Shown here: piece by piece, positions 9,644-17,378 of the stretch
Numbering within the stretch: the first letter of the stretch is position 1
How the letters are laid out: every line of letters starts with the position of its first letter
Assembly (NCBI GenBank): GCA_963707015.1
Contig: CAVPOO010000021.1
Coordinates: 1-64,000 of the forward strand
DNA: 64,000 nucleotides
Reading direction: 5' to 3'
Origin: CAVPOO01 sp963707015
Lineage (GTDB): Bacteria > Pseudomonadota > Gammaproteobacteria > Thiohalobacterales > Thiohalobacteraceae
The notes under the pieces: generated by a model
Database searches by the model: none
Told to the model about the DNA's origin: nothing
Seen by the model: only the letters and a program-made list of their open reading frames with translations
Made by a program: the position numbers and the translations under genes

Positions 9644-9692
9644 GACGTATCAGGAAATCTGGTCGAAACAGGCGCTGCCTGTGACAAGTGCG

Positions 9693-10841
9693 TTACCGGG
9701 TGGCGACCCGATAGGCTGCAAGCGTGCCGGCGTTACCATAAACGTAGAGGACGTCGCCCGCAACCACCGGGCGCGCAAGGATACGGTCGCGCTCGACGCG
9801 TGTCCGTGCCATCAGTTCGCCGTCGGTGTCGCGCAGCAGATGGACGTATCCTTCGAAGTCGCCGACGGCAATAAAGTCTTCAAAGGGCACCGGCGCTGTC
9901 AGGCCACGGTTAGTCAACTTCTCCTGCCGCCATAAGGATCCGCCTGTCTGCCGGTCCAGAGCCCAGACATGGCTGTCCTGGTCGCTGACGTAGACCTGCT
10001 GGAAATCAACGGACAGGCCGGCAGACGAGGACATATCACGACTCCAGATCACGCCGCCGCTGCTGCCGTCAATCGCGGCAACGCGCCCATGATAGGCGAC
10101 TGCGTAGACAACCCCGCCTCGGATCTGCGGCTTGGAGTCAATATCAACCATGCGTTCCAGTTCCGAGCGTCCGCGAGGAATCGCGACACTGGCTTCCCAG
10201 AGCTGTCGCCCATGCGCGGCATCCAGCGCGACCAGATTGCCATTGGCCAGGCCGGCGATGACGACTCCCTGAATCAGGACCGGTGAACTGCTGCCGCGCA
10301 GCGACAACACGGGGGTGTCGCGGTCGAGGATCCAGCGACGCTCGCCGGTCTCCGCATCCAGCCCGTACAGATCCCCCCCCAGTGAATGCACAACCACCGT
10401 GTCACGGTCGGCCGCCGGCTGGGAGAGAACCTGGCTTCTGATCTGCGCACGCCAGCGCACCTCGCCGTCGCCCCAGTCCAGGGCAACGACCTGTGCCTCA
10501 GCGGTGCCCACCAGCACCAGGTCGCCCCCCACCCCGACGCCACCGATAATGCGACCCTTGATATCGGTCTTCCAGATCCTTTCCCCGCTATCGGCACTGA
10601 AAGCAGCCACATTGCCACGGTATTCGGCCGCGAAGATCCTGCCACCGTCAACAGCGGGCTCAAGCTGCAGGTAACGTCCATCCGTACCCTTGCCCAGATC
10701 CGCCTCCCAGATGCGTTCCATGCGGATATCGGTATTGATGGGTTCCAGCTCGGCGGGCGGACTGGTATTGTCCTTGCCGCCGAACAGACTGCAGGCGGAC
10801 ACCGATACCGTCAGTACGAGGAGTGCGGCAGCACGGATCAT
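9693..10841 (-). CDS. bamB: Outer membrane assembly lipoprotein BamB
   Basis: Lipoprotein subunit of the BAM complex that inserts beta-barrel proteins into the outer membrane. A signal peptide ends in the lipobox SVSAC (Cys about residue 17). The rest is an eight-bladed PQQ-type beta-propeller with recurring W-x-x-D/A and G-x-x-V/L-x-A-L-D repeats (for example VYALD-like blades). The length is 382 aa. Its start overlaps the end of yfgM by 4 bp (10838-10841), so translation is probably coupled. Confidence 0.95.
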   Translation of the reverse strand: MIRAAALLVLTVSVSACSLFGGKDNTSPPAELEPINTDIRMERIWEADLGKGTDGRYLQLEPAVDGGRIFAAEYRGNVAAFSADSGERIWKTDIKGRIIGGVGVGGDLVLVGTAEAQVVALDWGDGEVRWRAQIRSQVLSQPAADRDTVVVHSLGGDLYGLDAETGERRWILDRDTPVLSLRGSSSPVLIQGVVIAGLANGNLVALDAAHGRQLWEASVAIPRGRSELERMVDIDSKPQIRGGVVYAVAYHGRVAAIDGSSGGVIWSRDMSSSAGLSVDFQQVYVSDQDSHVWALDRQTGGSLWRQEKLTNRGLTAPVPFEDFIAVGDFEGYVHLLRDTDGELMARTRVERDRILARPVVAGDVLYVYGNAGTLAAYRVATR

Positions 10842-11488
10842 TCAGACGCATCCGGTGTTTCGTGTGGCACATTATCGCGCTTTGTTTCGATGAGGCTGCG
10901 GGTCGGCGCATCGGCAGGAAGCCCGGCCAGCGCCTTCTCATAGGCCACCACGGCTGCGGCACTGTCGCCATCCTGCAGATAAAGGTCACCGCGAATCTCG
11001 TCATAGGCAGCGGCGAACGCGCCTTCCTCGGTCACACTCAGCAGCGGTTTGACCTCGTCAAGCCTGCCCTGCGCCAGTAACAACCTGGCCAGGCGCAGGC
11101 GCGCAACGTGTGCAAGCTGTGGCATGCCGGCATGCTCCAGGGCCCACTGCAGGTGGGCACGCGCCGCATCCGGCTCTGCGCTGTCCAGCTTGTGGCGTGC
11201 CATGGCCAGCTGGCCCAGAACGGCGTAGGGGCTGGATGAAAAATCACCGGTAATCGCGCTCTCTGCCGCGACTGCTGCCTCTTTATTATCGGTCGCGAGT
11301 GCAGCCGTGAGCTGGGTATAGATATTGGAAGCCTGTTCCGACTGACGCCACTTGTACTCTGTCCAGGCCTTTCCGCCGAACAAGACCGCGAGGCCGATCA
11401 GAATGCCGGTTGCCAGCGAGGCCCCGTTCTCCTTCAGCCATTTCTTGATCTGTTCAACCTGCTCGTCTTCTGTCTTGTAAACGTCCAA
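10838..11488 (-). CDS. yfgM: YfgM-type tetratricopeptide membrane protein
   Basis: Ancillary subunit of the SecYEG translocon that works with periplasmic chaperones in E. coli. The N-terminus carries the family pattern MDVYKTEDEQVEQIKKWLKENG followed by one membrane segment (ATGILIGLAVLFGGKAW, residues about 26-42), then TPR-like helices in the periplasm. The length is 216 aa. It is first of the yfgM-bamB-der group; the upstream spacer holds a heptamer repeat array. Confidence 0.92.
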   Translation of the reverse strand: MDVYKTEDEQVEQIKKWLKENGASLATGILIGLAVLFGGKAWTEYKWRQSEQASNIYTQLTAALATDNKEAAVAAESAITGDFSSSPYAVLGQLAMARHKLDSAEPDAARAHLQWALEHAGMPQLAHVARLRLARLLLAQGRLDEVKPLLSVTEEGAFAAAYDEIRGDLYLQDGDSAAAVVAYEKALAGLPADAPTRSLIETKRDNVPHETPDASE

Positions 11489-11622
11489 TGCTATTCCTCT
11501 ACAGTTCAGTTGTATTACGGTCGCGACGCGAATCCACGGATCAGATGGGCAGCGTCCGTGTGCCGCCGGAAGTCAGGATGCCGCATCCAGAACGTCCGGT
11601 CCCGAGTGATCTGTCTCCCGTA

Positions 11623-11670
11623 TTCTCTATTCTGTATTCTGTCTTCTGAATTCTGTCTTCTGAAATTCTG
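11623..11670. repeat. Second heptanucleotide (TTCTGNN) repeat array
   Basis: TTCTC/TTCTG units occur at 11623, 11630, 11637, 11644, 11651 and 11658 with a 7-base period, then one at 11666 after an 8-base step. The unit and linking bases (TA, TC, AA) match the larger array at 4684-4819, so this is a dispersed repeat family. It lies in the 205-bp spacer between hisS and yfgM, on the transcript leaving hisS. Confidence 0.88.
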
Positions 11671-11693
11671 CGCAACCGCCGTTAATCGCTGCG

Positions 11694-13007
11694 CTACGCC
11701 GATGCGGCCAGGGATGACGGCTCCTGAAAATCCAGCAGCTGAGCCAGACGCTCGACAGCGGCACTCTGCGGGCAGATTTCCTGTTCACCTTCGCCACGCA
11801 GCGGCTTGATCGCCACGCGGTCGTTTGCCACCTCATCATCGCCCAGAATCAGCGCCAGCGTGGCACCGCTGCGGTCGGCCCGCTTGAACTGGCTTTTGAA
11901 GCTGCCGCCGCCACAGTTTACCTGCAGCCGCAGGAACGGCAAACCGTCACGCAGGCTTTCCGCCAGTGCCGGCCCCCGCCGTTGCGCTGCTGCTCCCGCC
12001 AGCACCATATAGACATGGGGACCCCGGACCGGTGCCTCGACACCCAGTTCCTCCAGCAGTGACAGCAGGCGTTCGATACCCAGCGCAAATCCGACCGCCG
12101 GGGTGGCCTGACCACCGAGATAGGCCACCAGGCCGTCGAAACGCCCTCCCGCACACACCGTCCCCTGGGCACCCAGTCGGTCGGTGACCCATTCAAACAC
12201 CGTATGACTGTAGTAGTCGAGCCCCCGCACCAGGCGCGGATTGACATGGTAGGCGATACCGGCCTCCCTCAGGCGCGCGCAGAGTTCATCGAAATGCTGC
12301 CTCGAATCCGGGTCGAGATGATCGGCAAGCTTCGGTGCCGCCTCAATCAATTCCCGCATAGCGGGATTCTTGCTGTCCAGGATCCGCAGTGGATTGGTCT
12401 GCAGGCGGCGCCGGCTGTCTTCGTCGAGTTGCCCTTCGCGTTGGGAAAGATAGTCAACAAGCTTTTCCCGGTACACGACGCGCGCTTCGCTGGTACCCAG
12501 CGAGTTCAGCTCGAGCCTGACATCCCGGAGCCCGAGGCGCCGCCACAGGCGCGCCGTGATCAGGACAAGTTCGGCATCGATGTCCGGGCCGGGCAGCCCA
12601 AAGGCCTCGACGCCGATCTGATGGAACTGACGATAACGCCCTTTCTGGGGCCTCTCGTGCCGGAACATCGGGCCTGTGTACCACAGGCGTTGCACCTGGT
12701 TATGCAGCAGCCCATGTTCAATGCACGCCCGCACACAACCGGCGGTACCTTCGGGGCGCAGGCTGAGGCTGTCGCCATTGCGGTCCTCGAAGGTGTACAT
12801 TTCCTTCTCGACGATATCGGTTACCTCGCCGATGGAGCGCCGGAACAACTCGGTCTTCTCCACGACCGGCATGCGTATCTCCTGATAGCCGTAGCTTCTC
12901 AGCAGGTCGCGCACGAGATCCTCGAGATATTGCCAGGCAGCCGTGGCCTCGGGGAGAATGTCATTCATGCCCCGCACCGCCTGTACTGCCTTGCCCGCCT
13001 TGCTCAT
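11694..13007 (-). CDS. hisS: Histidyl-tRNA synthetase
   Basis: Charges tRNA-His. It is a class II synthetase with motif 1 around the IRMPVVEKTELFRRSIGE region, motif 2 (MFRHERPQKGRYRQFHQIG, about residue 115), the histidine signatures LVRGLDYYSHTVFEW and a GRFDGL segment, and a C-terminal anticodon-binding domain. The start giving MSKAGKAVQAVRGMNDILP was preferred; the open frame upstream overlaps rodZ and has no conserved sequence. It encodes 437 aa. The usual gammaproteobacterial order has ispG between rodZ and hisS; here that gene is absent and only about 34 bp separate the two. Confidence 0.96.
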   Translation of the reverse strand: MSKAGKAVQAVRGMNDILPEATAAWQYLEDLVRDLLRSYGYQEIRMPVVEKTELFRRSIGEVTDIVEKEMYTFEDRNGDSLSLRPEGTAGCVRACIEHGLLHNQVQRLWYTGPMFRHERPQKGRYRQFHQIGVEAFGLPGPDIDAELVLITARLWRRLGLRDVRLELNSLGTSEARVVYREKLVDYLSQREGQLDEDSRRRLQTNPLRILDSKNPAMRELIEAAPKLADHLDPDSRQHFDELCARLREAGIAYHVNPRLVRGLDYYSHTVFEWVTDRLGAQGTVCAGGRFDGLVAYLGGQATPAVGFALGIERLLSLLEELGVEAPVRGPHVYMVLAGAAAQRRGPALAESLRDGLPFLRLQVNCGGGSFKSQFKRADRSGATLALILGDDEVANDRVAIKPLRGEGEQEICPQSAAVERLAQLLDFQEPSSLAASA

Positions 13008-13041
13008 GGATGTAGCGCGACTCGTGCCGACGTGGTTGAGG

Positions 13042-14028
13042 TCAATCCTGCTCGAGTTTGAAGCGGGAAACCCCGCCTCGCCTGTAGCGTGACCCGTCCA
13101 GAAGCCTGCCGTCGACCGTAATCTCCACCCCTTCCGCATTACCGAGCACGACGGAGACAGGCGGCTGACCTTCAACACGCCTGTTCTGCCCTCCTTTCAT
13201 CAGGCCGTACAGAAGACGCTTGCCGTCAGCCGCCTCCATCTCCACCCAACTGTCTTCCCGAAACCTCAATTCAATGCGCAAGGTCCGGGCCGGCGCTTCG
13301 GCAGGCGTTTCCGGCGCTGCCGGCACGGCAGCCGCGGCAACCTCATCGAGCGGCAGCTCGAGCGGAGAGATGCTGTCCGTCACGCGCGTCGCTTCGCGCT
13401 GTGCCTCGAGAGGCCCTGTCGCCTGGGCCTCATCCAGAGGCGGCTCCACCGACAGGCTGTTCTTCGCTTCCGGAATCGCGCCTTGCCCGTCCAGGCGGGG
13501 CAATTCGTCGCGCTGTATGCCGGGGGAACTCTCATCTTCAGGGACCTCGGTCTGGCCCGGCAACATCAGGCGGTGCGCGGACTCCTCTTCAGCCTGGGGC
13601 CGTTCCCGGAATCGATTCAGCAGACCCGGCCCCCAGGCAGCAAGCGCCGCGCCGATCATCCCGATCAGTAACAGAATTCCGACGGCCCGCCAGGGAATGC
13701 GTGGCAGGCGCATTGGCCGGCGCGCCGTCCTCCGCCTCGGCCTCGGCGAGATCTCCGGGCGCGCAAGCGCACTGCTTTCGGCAAGCAGTTCCGTTGCATC
13801 CACACCCAGCAGTGTCGCGCAATTACGCAGATACCCCCGGACAAACACCGGTGAGGGCAAGGCCGTGTAATCGTCGCGTTCCAGGGCCTCGATAATCCGG
13901 ACATCGAGCCGCAGCTGCGCGGCAACGTCCTCGCGACTCAGGTGTCTGGATTCGCGTACCGCACGCAGCCGATGCCCTGGCCCACCCGTGGAACCCGTTC
14001 CTTCACTGGGTGGCACGTCGCTCGCCAT
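13042..14028 (-). CDS. rodZ: RodZ-like cytoskeletal membrane protein
   Basis: Links MreB to the rod-shape elongation machinery. It has an N-terminal HTH domain (GHRLRAVRESRHLSREDVAAQL, residues about 18-85), a basic stretch followed by one membrane helix (VGILLLIGMIGAALAAWG, about 115-135), an acidic and Pro-rich periplasmic linker, and a C-terminal DUF4115 domain with RFREDSWVEMEAADGKRLLYGLM. The length is 328 aa. Its start overlaps pilW by 26 bp, the common pilW-rodZ arrangement. Confidence 0.92.
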   Translation of the reverse strand: MASDVPPSEGTGSTGGPGHRLRAVRESRHLSREDVAAQLRLDVRIIEALERDDYTALPSPVFVRGYLRNCATLLGVDATELLAESSALARPEISPRPRRRTARRPMRLPRIPWRAVGILLLIGMIGAALAAWGPGLLNRFRERPQAEEESAHRLMLPGQTEVPEDESSPGIQRDELPRLDGQGAIPEAKNSLSVEPPLDEAQATGPLEAQREATRVTDSISPLELPLDEVAAAAVPAAPETPAEAPARTLRIELRFREDSWVEMEAADGKRLLYGLMKGGQNRRVEGQPPVSVVLGNAEGVEITVDGRLLDGSRYRRGGVSRFKLEQD

Positions 14029-14779
14029 AGTCCGATCTCTCCAGCTGTTGCGCCTGCGGCGAATCCGGGAACCTGGATTTCAACAAGAGTGCGTAACTCG
14101 CCTCGGCGTTGGCATCACCCAGTTCGCGCTCGGTGCGCACGGCCAGCCACAAGGTATCCGGCGTCGGCTCGGCAATCTGGAGGTAGCGCTGCAGATAGGC
14201 ACGGGCCTTGAAATAATCGTCCGCATCATAGCTGAGCTGCGCCATCTGCAGCAGGGATGGACCGTACGCGGGATTCACCTCGAGCGATTTGCGAAAGAAA
14301 GATTCCGCCTTGTCCGGATCGTTATCCTTGAGTGCACAGATCCCGGCATTCTTCAGCGCACTGGCAGCCTGGTTGTACAAGGGGTTGCTTGCGGCCCGCT
14401 CGAAGTACTGCTCCGATTCCTTGTATTTCCCGGTGCGACAGAGGAATGTTCCATAGTTATTGAGTGCCCGTGCATCTTTGGCGTCCAGCTGAATGGCCTT
14501 CCGATAATGCTTATCGGCCAGATCCAGTTCGCCGAGCTTCTCGTAGAGTATGGCGATGCCGTTGTGCGCACTCGGCAGCCGCGGGTCTATGGCCACAGCC
14601 TTCTTGAAGTTATCCAGCGCAACCTCGTACTGTTGTTCCTCCATATAGCCTACGCCCAGCCCGACGTAGACCTCCGCGGCCTTGTGCATGTCGGTCCCCT
14701 TGCGCATTTCCGGTTGGGAACATCCCGTCGACAGCAGCAGTGACAGCACCACCAGCATCCAGCTCAGCTTTCCCTTCAC
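14003..14779 (-). CDS. pilW: Type IV pilus biogenesis/stability lipoprotein PilW (PilF)
   Basis: Outer membrane pilotin-like lipoprotein needed for PilQ secretin assembly and pilus stability. The signal peptide ends in the lipobox LSTGC (Cys about residue 19), followed by about six TPR units (for example YVGLGVGYMEEQQYEVALDNFKKAVAIDPRLPSAHNGIAILYEKLG). The length is 258 aa. It overlaps rlmN by 4 bp upstream and rodZ by 26 bp downstream. With the FimX-like gene at 33932 it indicates a type IV pilus system in this organism. Confidence 0.93.
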   Translation of the reverse strand: MKGKLSWMLVVLSLLLSTGCSQPEMRKGTDMHKAAEVYVGLGVGYMEEQQYEVALDNFKKAVAIDPRLPSAHNGIAILYEKLGELDLADKHYRKAIQLDAKDARALNNYGTFLCRTGKYKESEQYFERAASNPLYNQAASALKNAGICALKDNDPDKAESFFRKSLEVNPAYGPSLLQMAQLSYDADDYFKARAYLQRYLQIAEPTPDTLWLAVRTERELGDANAEASYALLLKSRFPDSPQAQQLERSDYGERRATQ

Positions 14780-15876
14780 GCCTTGGATCCCTCCCTCCCA
14801 GTTTCATACCCACGCCGTCTGCGTGTGCGATCGATAAACCGGCCAGCCAGTTGTCCACAGGCGGCGTCGATATCATCACCGCGGGTCTGGCGTGTGATGG
14901 TCGTCAAACCGGCCGCCGTAAGCAGATCCCTGAACGCGTCTATGCGCTCGGGACTGCTGCGCCGGTATTGCGTGGCAGGGAACGGATTGAACGGGATGAG
15001 ATTGACCTTCGCCGGCATGTCCCGCAGCAGGCGGATCAATGCCCGCGCATGCTCGTCACTGTCGTTTATCCCGTCCAGCATGACGTATTCGAAGGTCACC
15101 CGGCGCCTGGCTTCGCCCGCCACGTAGCGCCGGCATGCCGCCAGCAGTTCCCGAATCGGGTATTTGCGGTTCAGCGGCACCAGTTCGTTACGCAAGCGGT
15201 CATCGGGCGCGTGTAATGAGACCGCGAGGCTTACGTCACAGCGCTCTCGCAGGCGATCGAGTTCCGGAACCAGGCCGGCGGTACTCAAGGTAACCCGACG
15301 CTTCGACAGGCCGAAGGCAAGATCGTCGCGCATCAGATTCATCGCCGCGACCACGTTGTCAAAATTGAGCAACGGCTCACCCATCCCCATCATGACAACA
15401 TTGGTTACAGGCTGGACATCGGCTGCGCCCGCCGCGAGCAGCCTGCCGGCAATCACGACCTGGCCGATGATTTCGGCGGTGGTAAGATTACGGTTGAAAC
15501 CTTGCCGCGCAGTCGAACAGAAGCTGCAGTTCAATGCACATCCGACCTGTGAGGAGACGCAAAGTGTTCCGCGCCCCCGCCCGGGGATGTAGACCGTCTC
15601 GATACAGTTGCCGTCAGACAGTCTCAGCAACCATTTCCGGGAACCATCGCCCGAATCCTGATCGCTCACGACCTCGGGAAGGAGGACACAGGCGTCCTGG
15701 GTCAGCCGGGCACGCAGGGACTTGCCGAGGTTGGTCATGGCCTCGAAGTCGTCCGCGTTGAGCTGGTAGATCCACTTCAGGATCTGTTGCGCGCGAAAGC
15801 GTTTCTCACCCATGGCCACGAACCAGGCCTCCAGCGCCTGGCGATCAAAATCGAGCAGGTTGACCTTATGCTCCAT
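14776..15876 (-). CDS. rlmN: Dual-specificity RNA methyltransferase RlmN
   Basis: Radical SAM enzyme methylating C2 of A2503 in 23S rRNA and A37 in some tRNAs. The radical SAM motif CALNCSFCSTARQGFNRNLT (three Cys of CxxxCxxC) is at about residue 112. The GMGEPLLNFDNV segment and a late catalytic Cys region are present. The length is 366 aa. It is the third gene of ndk-rlmN-pilW-rodZ-hisS in its conserved order. Confidence 0.97.
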   Translation of the reverse strand: MEHKVNLLDFDRQALEAWFVAMGEKRFRAQQILKWIYQLNADDFEAMTNLGKSLRARLTQDACVLLPEVVSDQDSGDGSRKWLLRLSDGNCIETVYIPGRGRGTLCVSSQVGCALNCSFCSTARQGFNRNLTTAEIIGQVVIAGRLLAAGAADVQPVTNVVMMGMGEPLLNFDNVVAAMNLMRDDLAFGLSKRRVTLSTAGLVPELDRLRERCDVSLAVSLHAPDDRLRNELVPLNRKYPIRELLAACRRYVAGEARRRVTFEYVMLDGINDSDEHARALIRLLRDMPAKVNLIPFNPFPATQYRRSSPERIDAFRDLLTAAGLTTITRQTRGDDIDAACGQLAGRFIDRTRRRRGYETGREGSKA

Positions 15877-15903
15877 CTTCGTTCGGGTGGTTCACGGTAA
15901 CCA

Positions 15904-16335
15904 TCAGCGGGTGCGCGGACAGATTTCTTCGGGCGCAAAAAAGAATTCGATCTCGGCCCTCGCGGTTTCCGCGGCATCGGACCCGTGCACGGCATTCTCG
16001 TCCACCGTGGTGGCGAAGTCGGCCCGGATCGTGCCCGGCGCCGCGTCGGCCGGATTGGTGGCCCCCATGATCTCGCGATTCCGGTTGATGGCATTCTCAC
16101 CTTCGAGGACCTGGACCATGACCGGCCCTGAGGTCATGAACTCGACGAGATCGTCATAGAAGGGGCGTTGCTTGTGCACGGCATAGAACTCGCCTGCCTG
16201 TGCCTTCGTCAGGTGCAGCATTTTCGCTGCCACGATACTGAGACCGCCTTTCTCGAAACGGGCGTAGATCTCTCCAATGACGTTCTTGGCAACGGCATCA
16301 GGTTTGACAATGGAAAGTGTACGTTGAACAGCCAT
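15904..16335 (-). CDS. ndk: Nucleoside diphosphate kinase
   Basis: Transfers the gamma phosphate among nucleoside triphosphates by a phospho-histidine. The protein begins with the family pattern MAVQRTLSIVKPDAVAKNVIG and has NAVHGSDAAETA with the catalytic His at about residue 117. The length is 143 aa. It is separated from iscX upstream by a 13-bp-stem hairpin, so it probably starts its own transcript that continues into rlmN. Confidence 0.98.
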   Translation of the reverse strand: MAVQRTLSIVKPDAVAKNVIGEIYARFEKGGLSIVAAKMLHLTKAQAGEFYAVHKQRPFYDDLVEFMTSGPVMVQVLEGENAINRNREIMGATNPADAAPGTIRADFATTVDENAVHGSDAAETARAEIEFFFAPEEICPRTR

Positions 16336-16367
16336 GAAAAACTCCCTGCGATGAGGTTCCTAAGATA

Positions 16368-16399
16368 GCACAAACCCGCGACGGTCCGCGGGTTTGTGC
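16368..16399 (-). terminator. Hairpin terminator after the isc cluster
   Basis: GCACAAACCCGCG (16368-16380) and its exact reverse complement (16387-16399) form a 13-bp perfect stem with a 6-base loop. On the minus strand it is followed by TATCTT rather than a long U tract. Its place between iscX and ndk suits termination of the isc transcript. The termination role is inferred. Confidence 0.65.
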
Positions 16400-16557
16400 A
16401 CCGGAAAATCCAGCGGCCTAGTTTACAGTCCGACCCAATTCCAGGCAATCTGCCAAGGTGGTTTCGATTCTCACCGTAAGACCATTACCCTGTCAGGATC
16501 ACGTCACTTTCGTCGCCTGAAAACAGGCGCGCCAACGCGGATGCGAAACCCGCCCTG

Positions 16558-16758
16558 TCACTCGCGTTCGCCGATCCACGCCATCTGGATAGCTTCCAGG
16601 ATCTTTTCCCCCGAATGTCCGGGGTCATCATCAAACTCATCCAGCGCCAGGATCCACCGGCGCAGATCGACATAGTTGATGTACTTTGGATCCTCATCGG
16701 GATACGCCTCATCGAGCGCGATCGCGATATCCAGGCTATCTGTCCATTTCAGACCCAC
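16558..16758 (-). CDS. iscX: Fe-S assembly protein IscX (YfhJ)
   Basis: Small acidic protein that binds IscS and modulates iron delivery during cluster assembly. The 66-aa sequence is typical: MGLKWTDSLDIAIALDEAYPDEDP, then YVDLRRWILALDEFDDDP, with the conserved acidic patch. It is the last gene of the isc run, separated from fdx by a MITE-like palindrome (16860-17018), although in related genomes fdx and iscX are close neighbours. Confidence 0.95.
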   Translation of the reverse strand: MGLKWTDSLDIAIALDEAYPDEDPKYINYVDLRRWILALDEFDDDPGHSGEKILEAIQMAWIGERE

Positions 16759-16859
16759 TGTTCGCTCCTAATCCGACCAGAATATGGAACACAATACGCC
16801 CCCGTCAGCATGCGGGGTCGATCACCTTTCGCTGCCCCTTTATTCCGACAGGCTCCTAG

Positions 16860-17018
16860 CCCGCATTTCTCACCAGGATGACACGCCCTCGCTTGATCTT
16901 TGAATCCACAAACCATTTTCCTCAGTCGGAAATACAGCCCGTATTCCGCTCCATCGGAAAATGGTTTGTGAATCCAAATCTCTGCGCGATCATCGTGCCC
17001 CCCGGTGAGAAATGCGGG
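16860..17018. mobile_element. MITE-like palindromic element between fdx and iscX
   Basis: A 159-bp non-coding element bounded by 15-bp perfect inverted repeats (CCCGCATTTCTCACC at 16860-16874 and its complement at 17004-17018). Each end is flanked by CTAG (16856-16859 and 17019-17022), consistent with a 4-bp target duplication, though CTAG is itself a palindrome. A second perfect 15-bp pair lies inside (16907-16921 with 16956-16970), and the centre pairs too, so most of the element can fold. The right CTAG supplies the TAG stop of fdx. No transposase is encoded. A family assignment (for example IS1380-like ends) was not possible without a search. Confidence 0.65.
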
Positions 17019-17357
17019 CTAGCCTCTCTCACTCACCATATTGATAGTGTACTTGGGAATCTCGATGACCAGATCCCTCTCACCGACCAGCGCCTGGCAG
17101 CTCAGGCGGGAATCCGGCTCCAGGCCCCAGGCCTTGTCGAGCAGATCCTCTTCGTCTTCCCCGGCCTCGTTGAGAGACTCGCCGCCCTCGCGCACATACA
17201 CATGACAGGTCGTGCAGGCACAGGATTTTTCGCAGGCATGTTCTATATCGATTCCATGGCTGAGGGCCGCGTCACAGATGCTCGTACCCGGCTCTGCCTC
17301 AACCACGGCACCTTCGGAACAAATCTCTTCGTGGGGTAGAAAGATAATCTGAGTCAT
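17019..17357 (-). CDS. fdx: ISC-type [2Fe-2S] ferredoxin
   Basis: Electron donor for cluster assembly on IscU. It has the adrenodoxin-like ligand pattern C-x5-C-x2-C (HACEKSCACTTC, Cys about 42, 48 and 51) and a fourth Cys in RLSCQA (about 87). The C-terminus VIEIPKYTIN is typical. The length of 112 aa matches the family, so the stop is at the normal place even though it lies within the CTAG flanking the palindromic element. It is downstream of hscA by 21 bp. Confidence 0.96.
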   Translation of the reverse strand: MTQIIFLPHEEICSEGAVVEAEPGTSICDAALSHGIDIEHACEKSCACTTCHVYVREGGESLNEAGEDEEDLLDKAWGLEPDSRLSCQALVGERDLVIEIPKYTINMVSERG

Positions 17358-17378
17358 AACGGCCTTCCGGTACTCCAG

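Noticed and set aside
16400..16490. Possible tRNA in the spacer upstream of ndk (a TTCGAT-like T-arm pattern)
   Set aside because: No matching acceptor or anticodon stem could be built on either strand.
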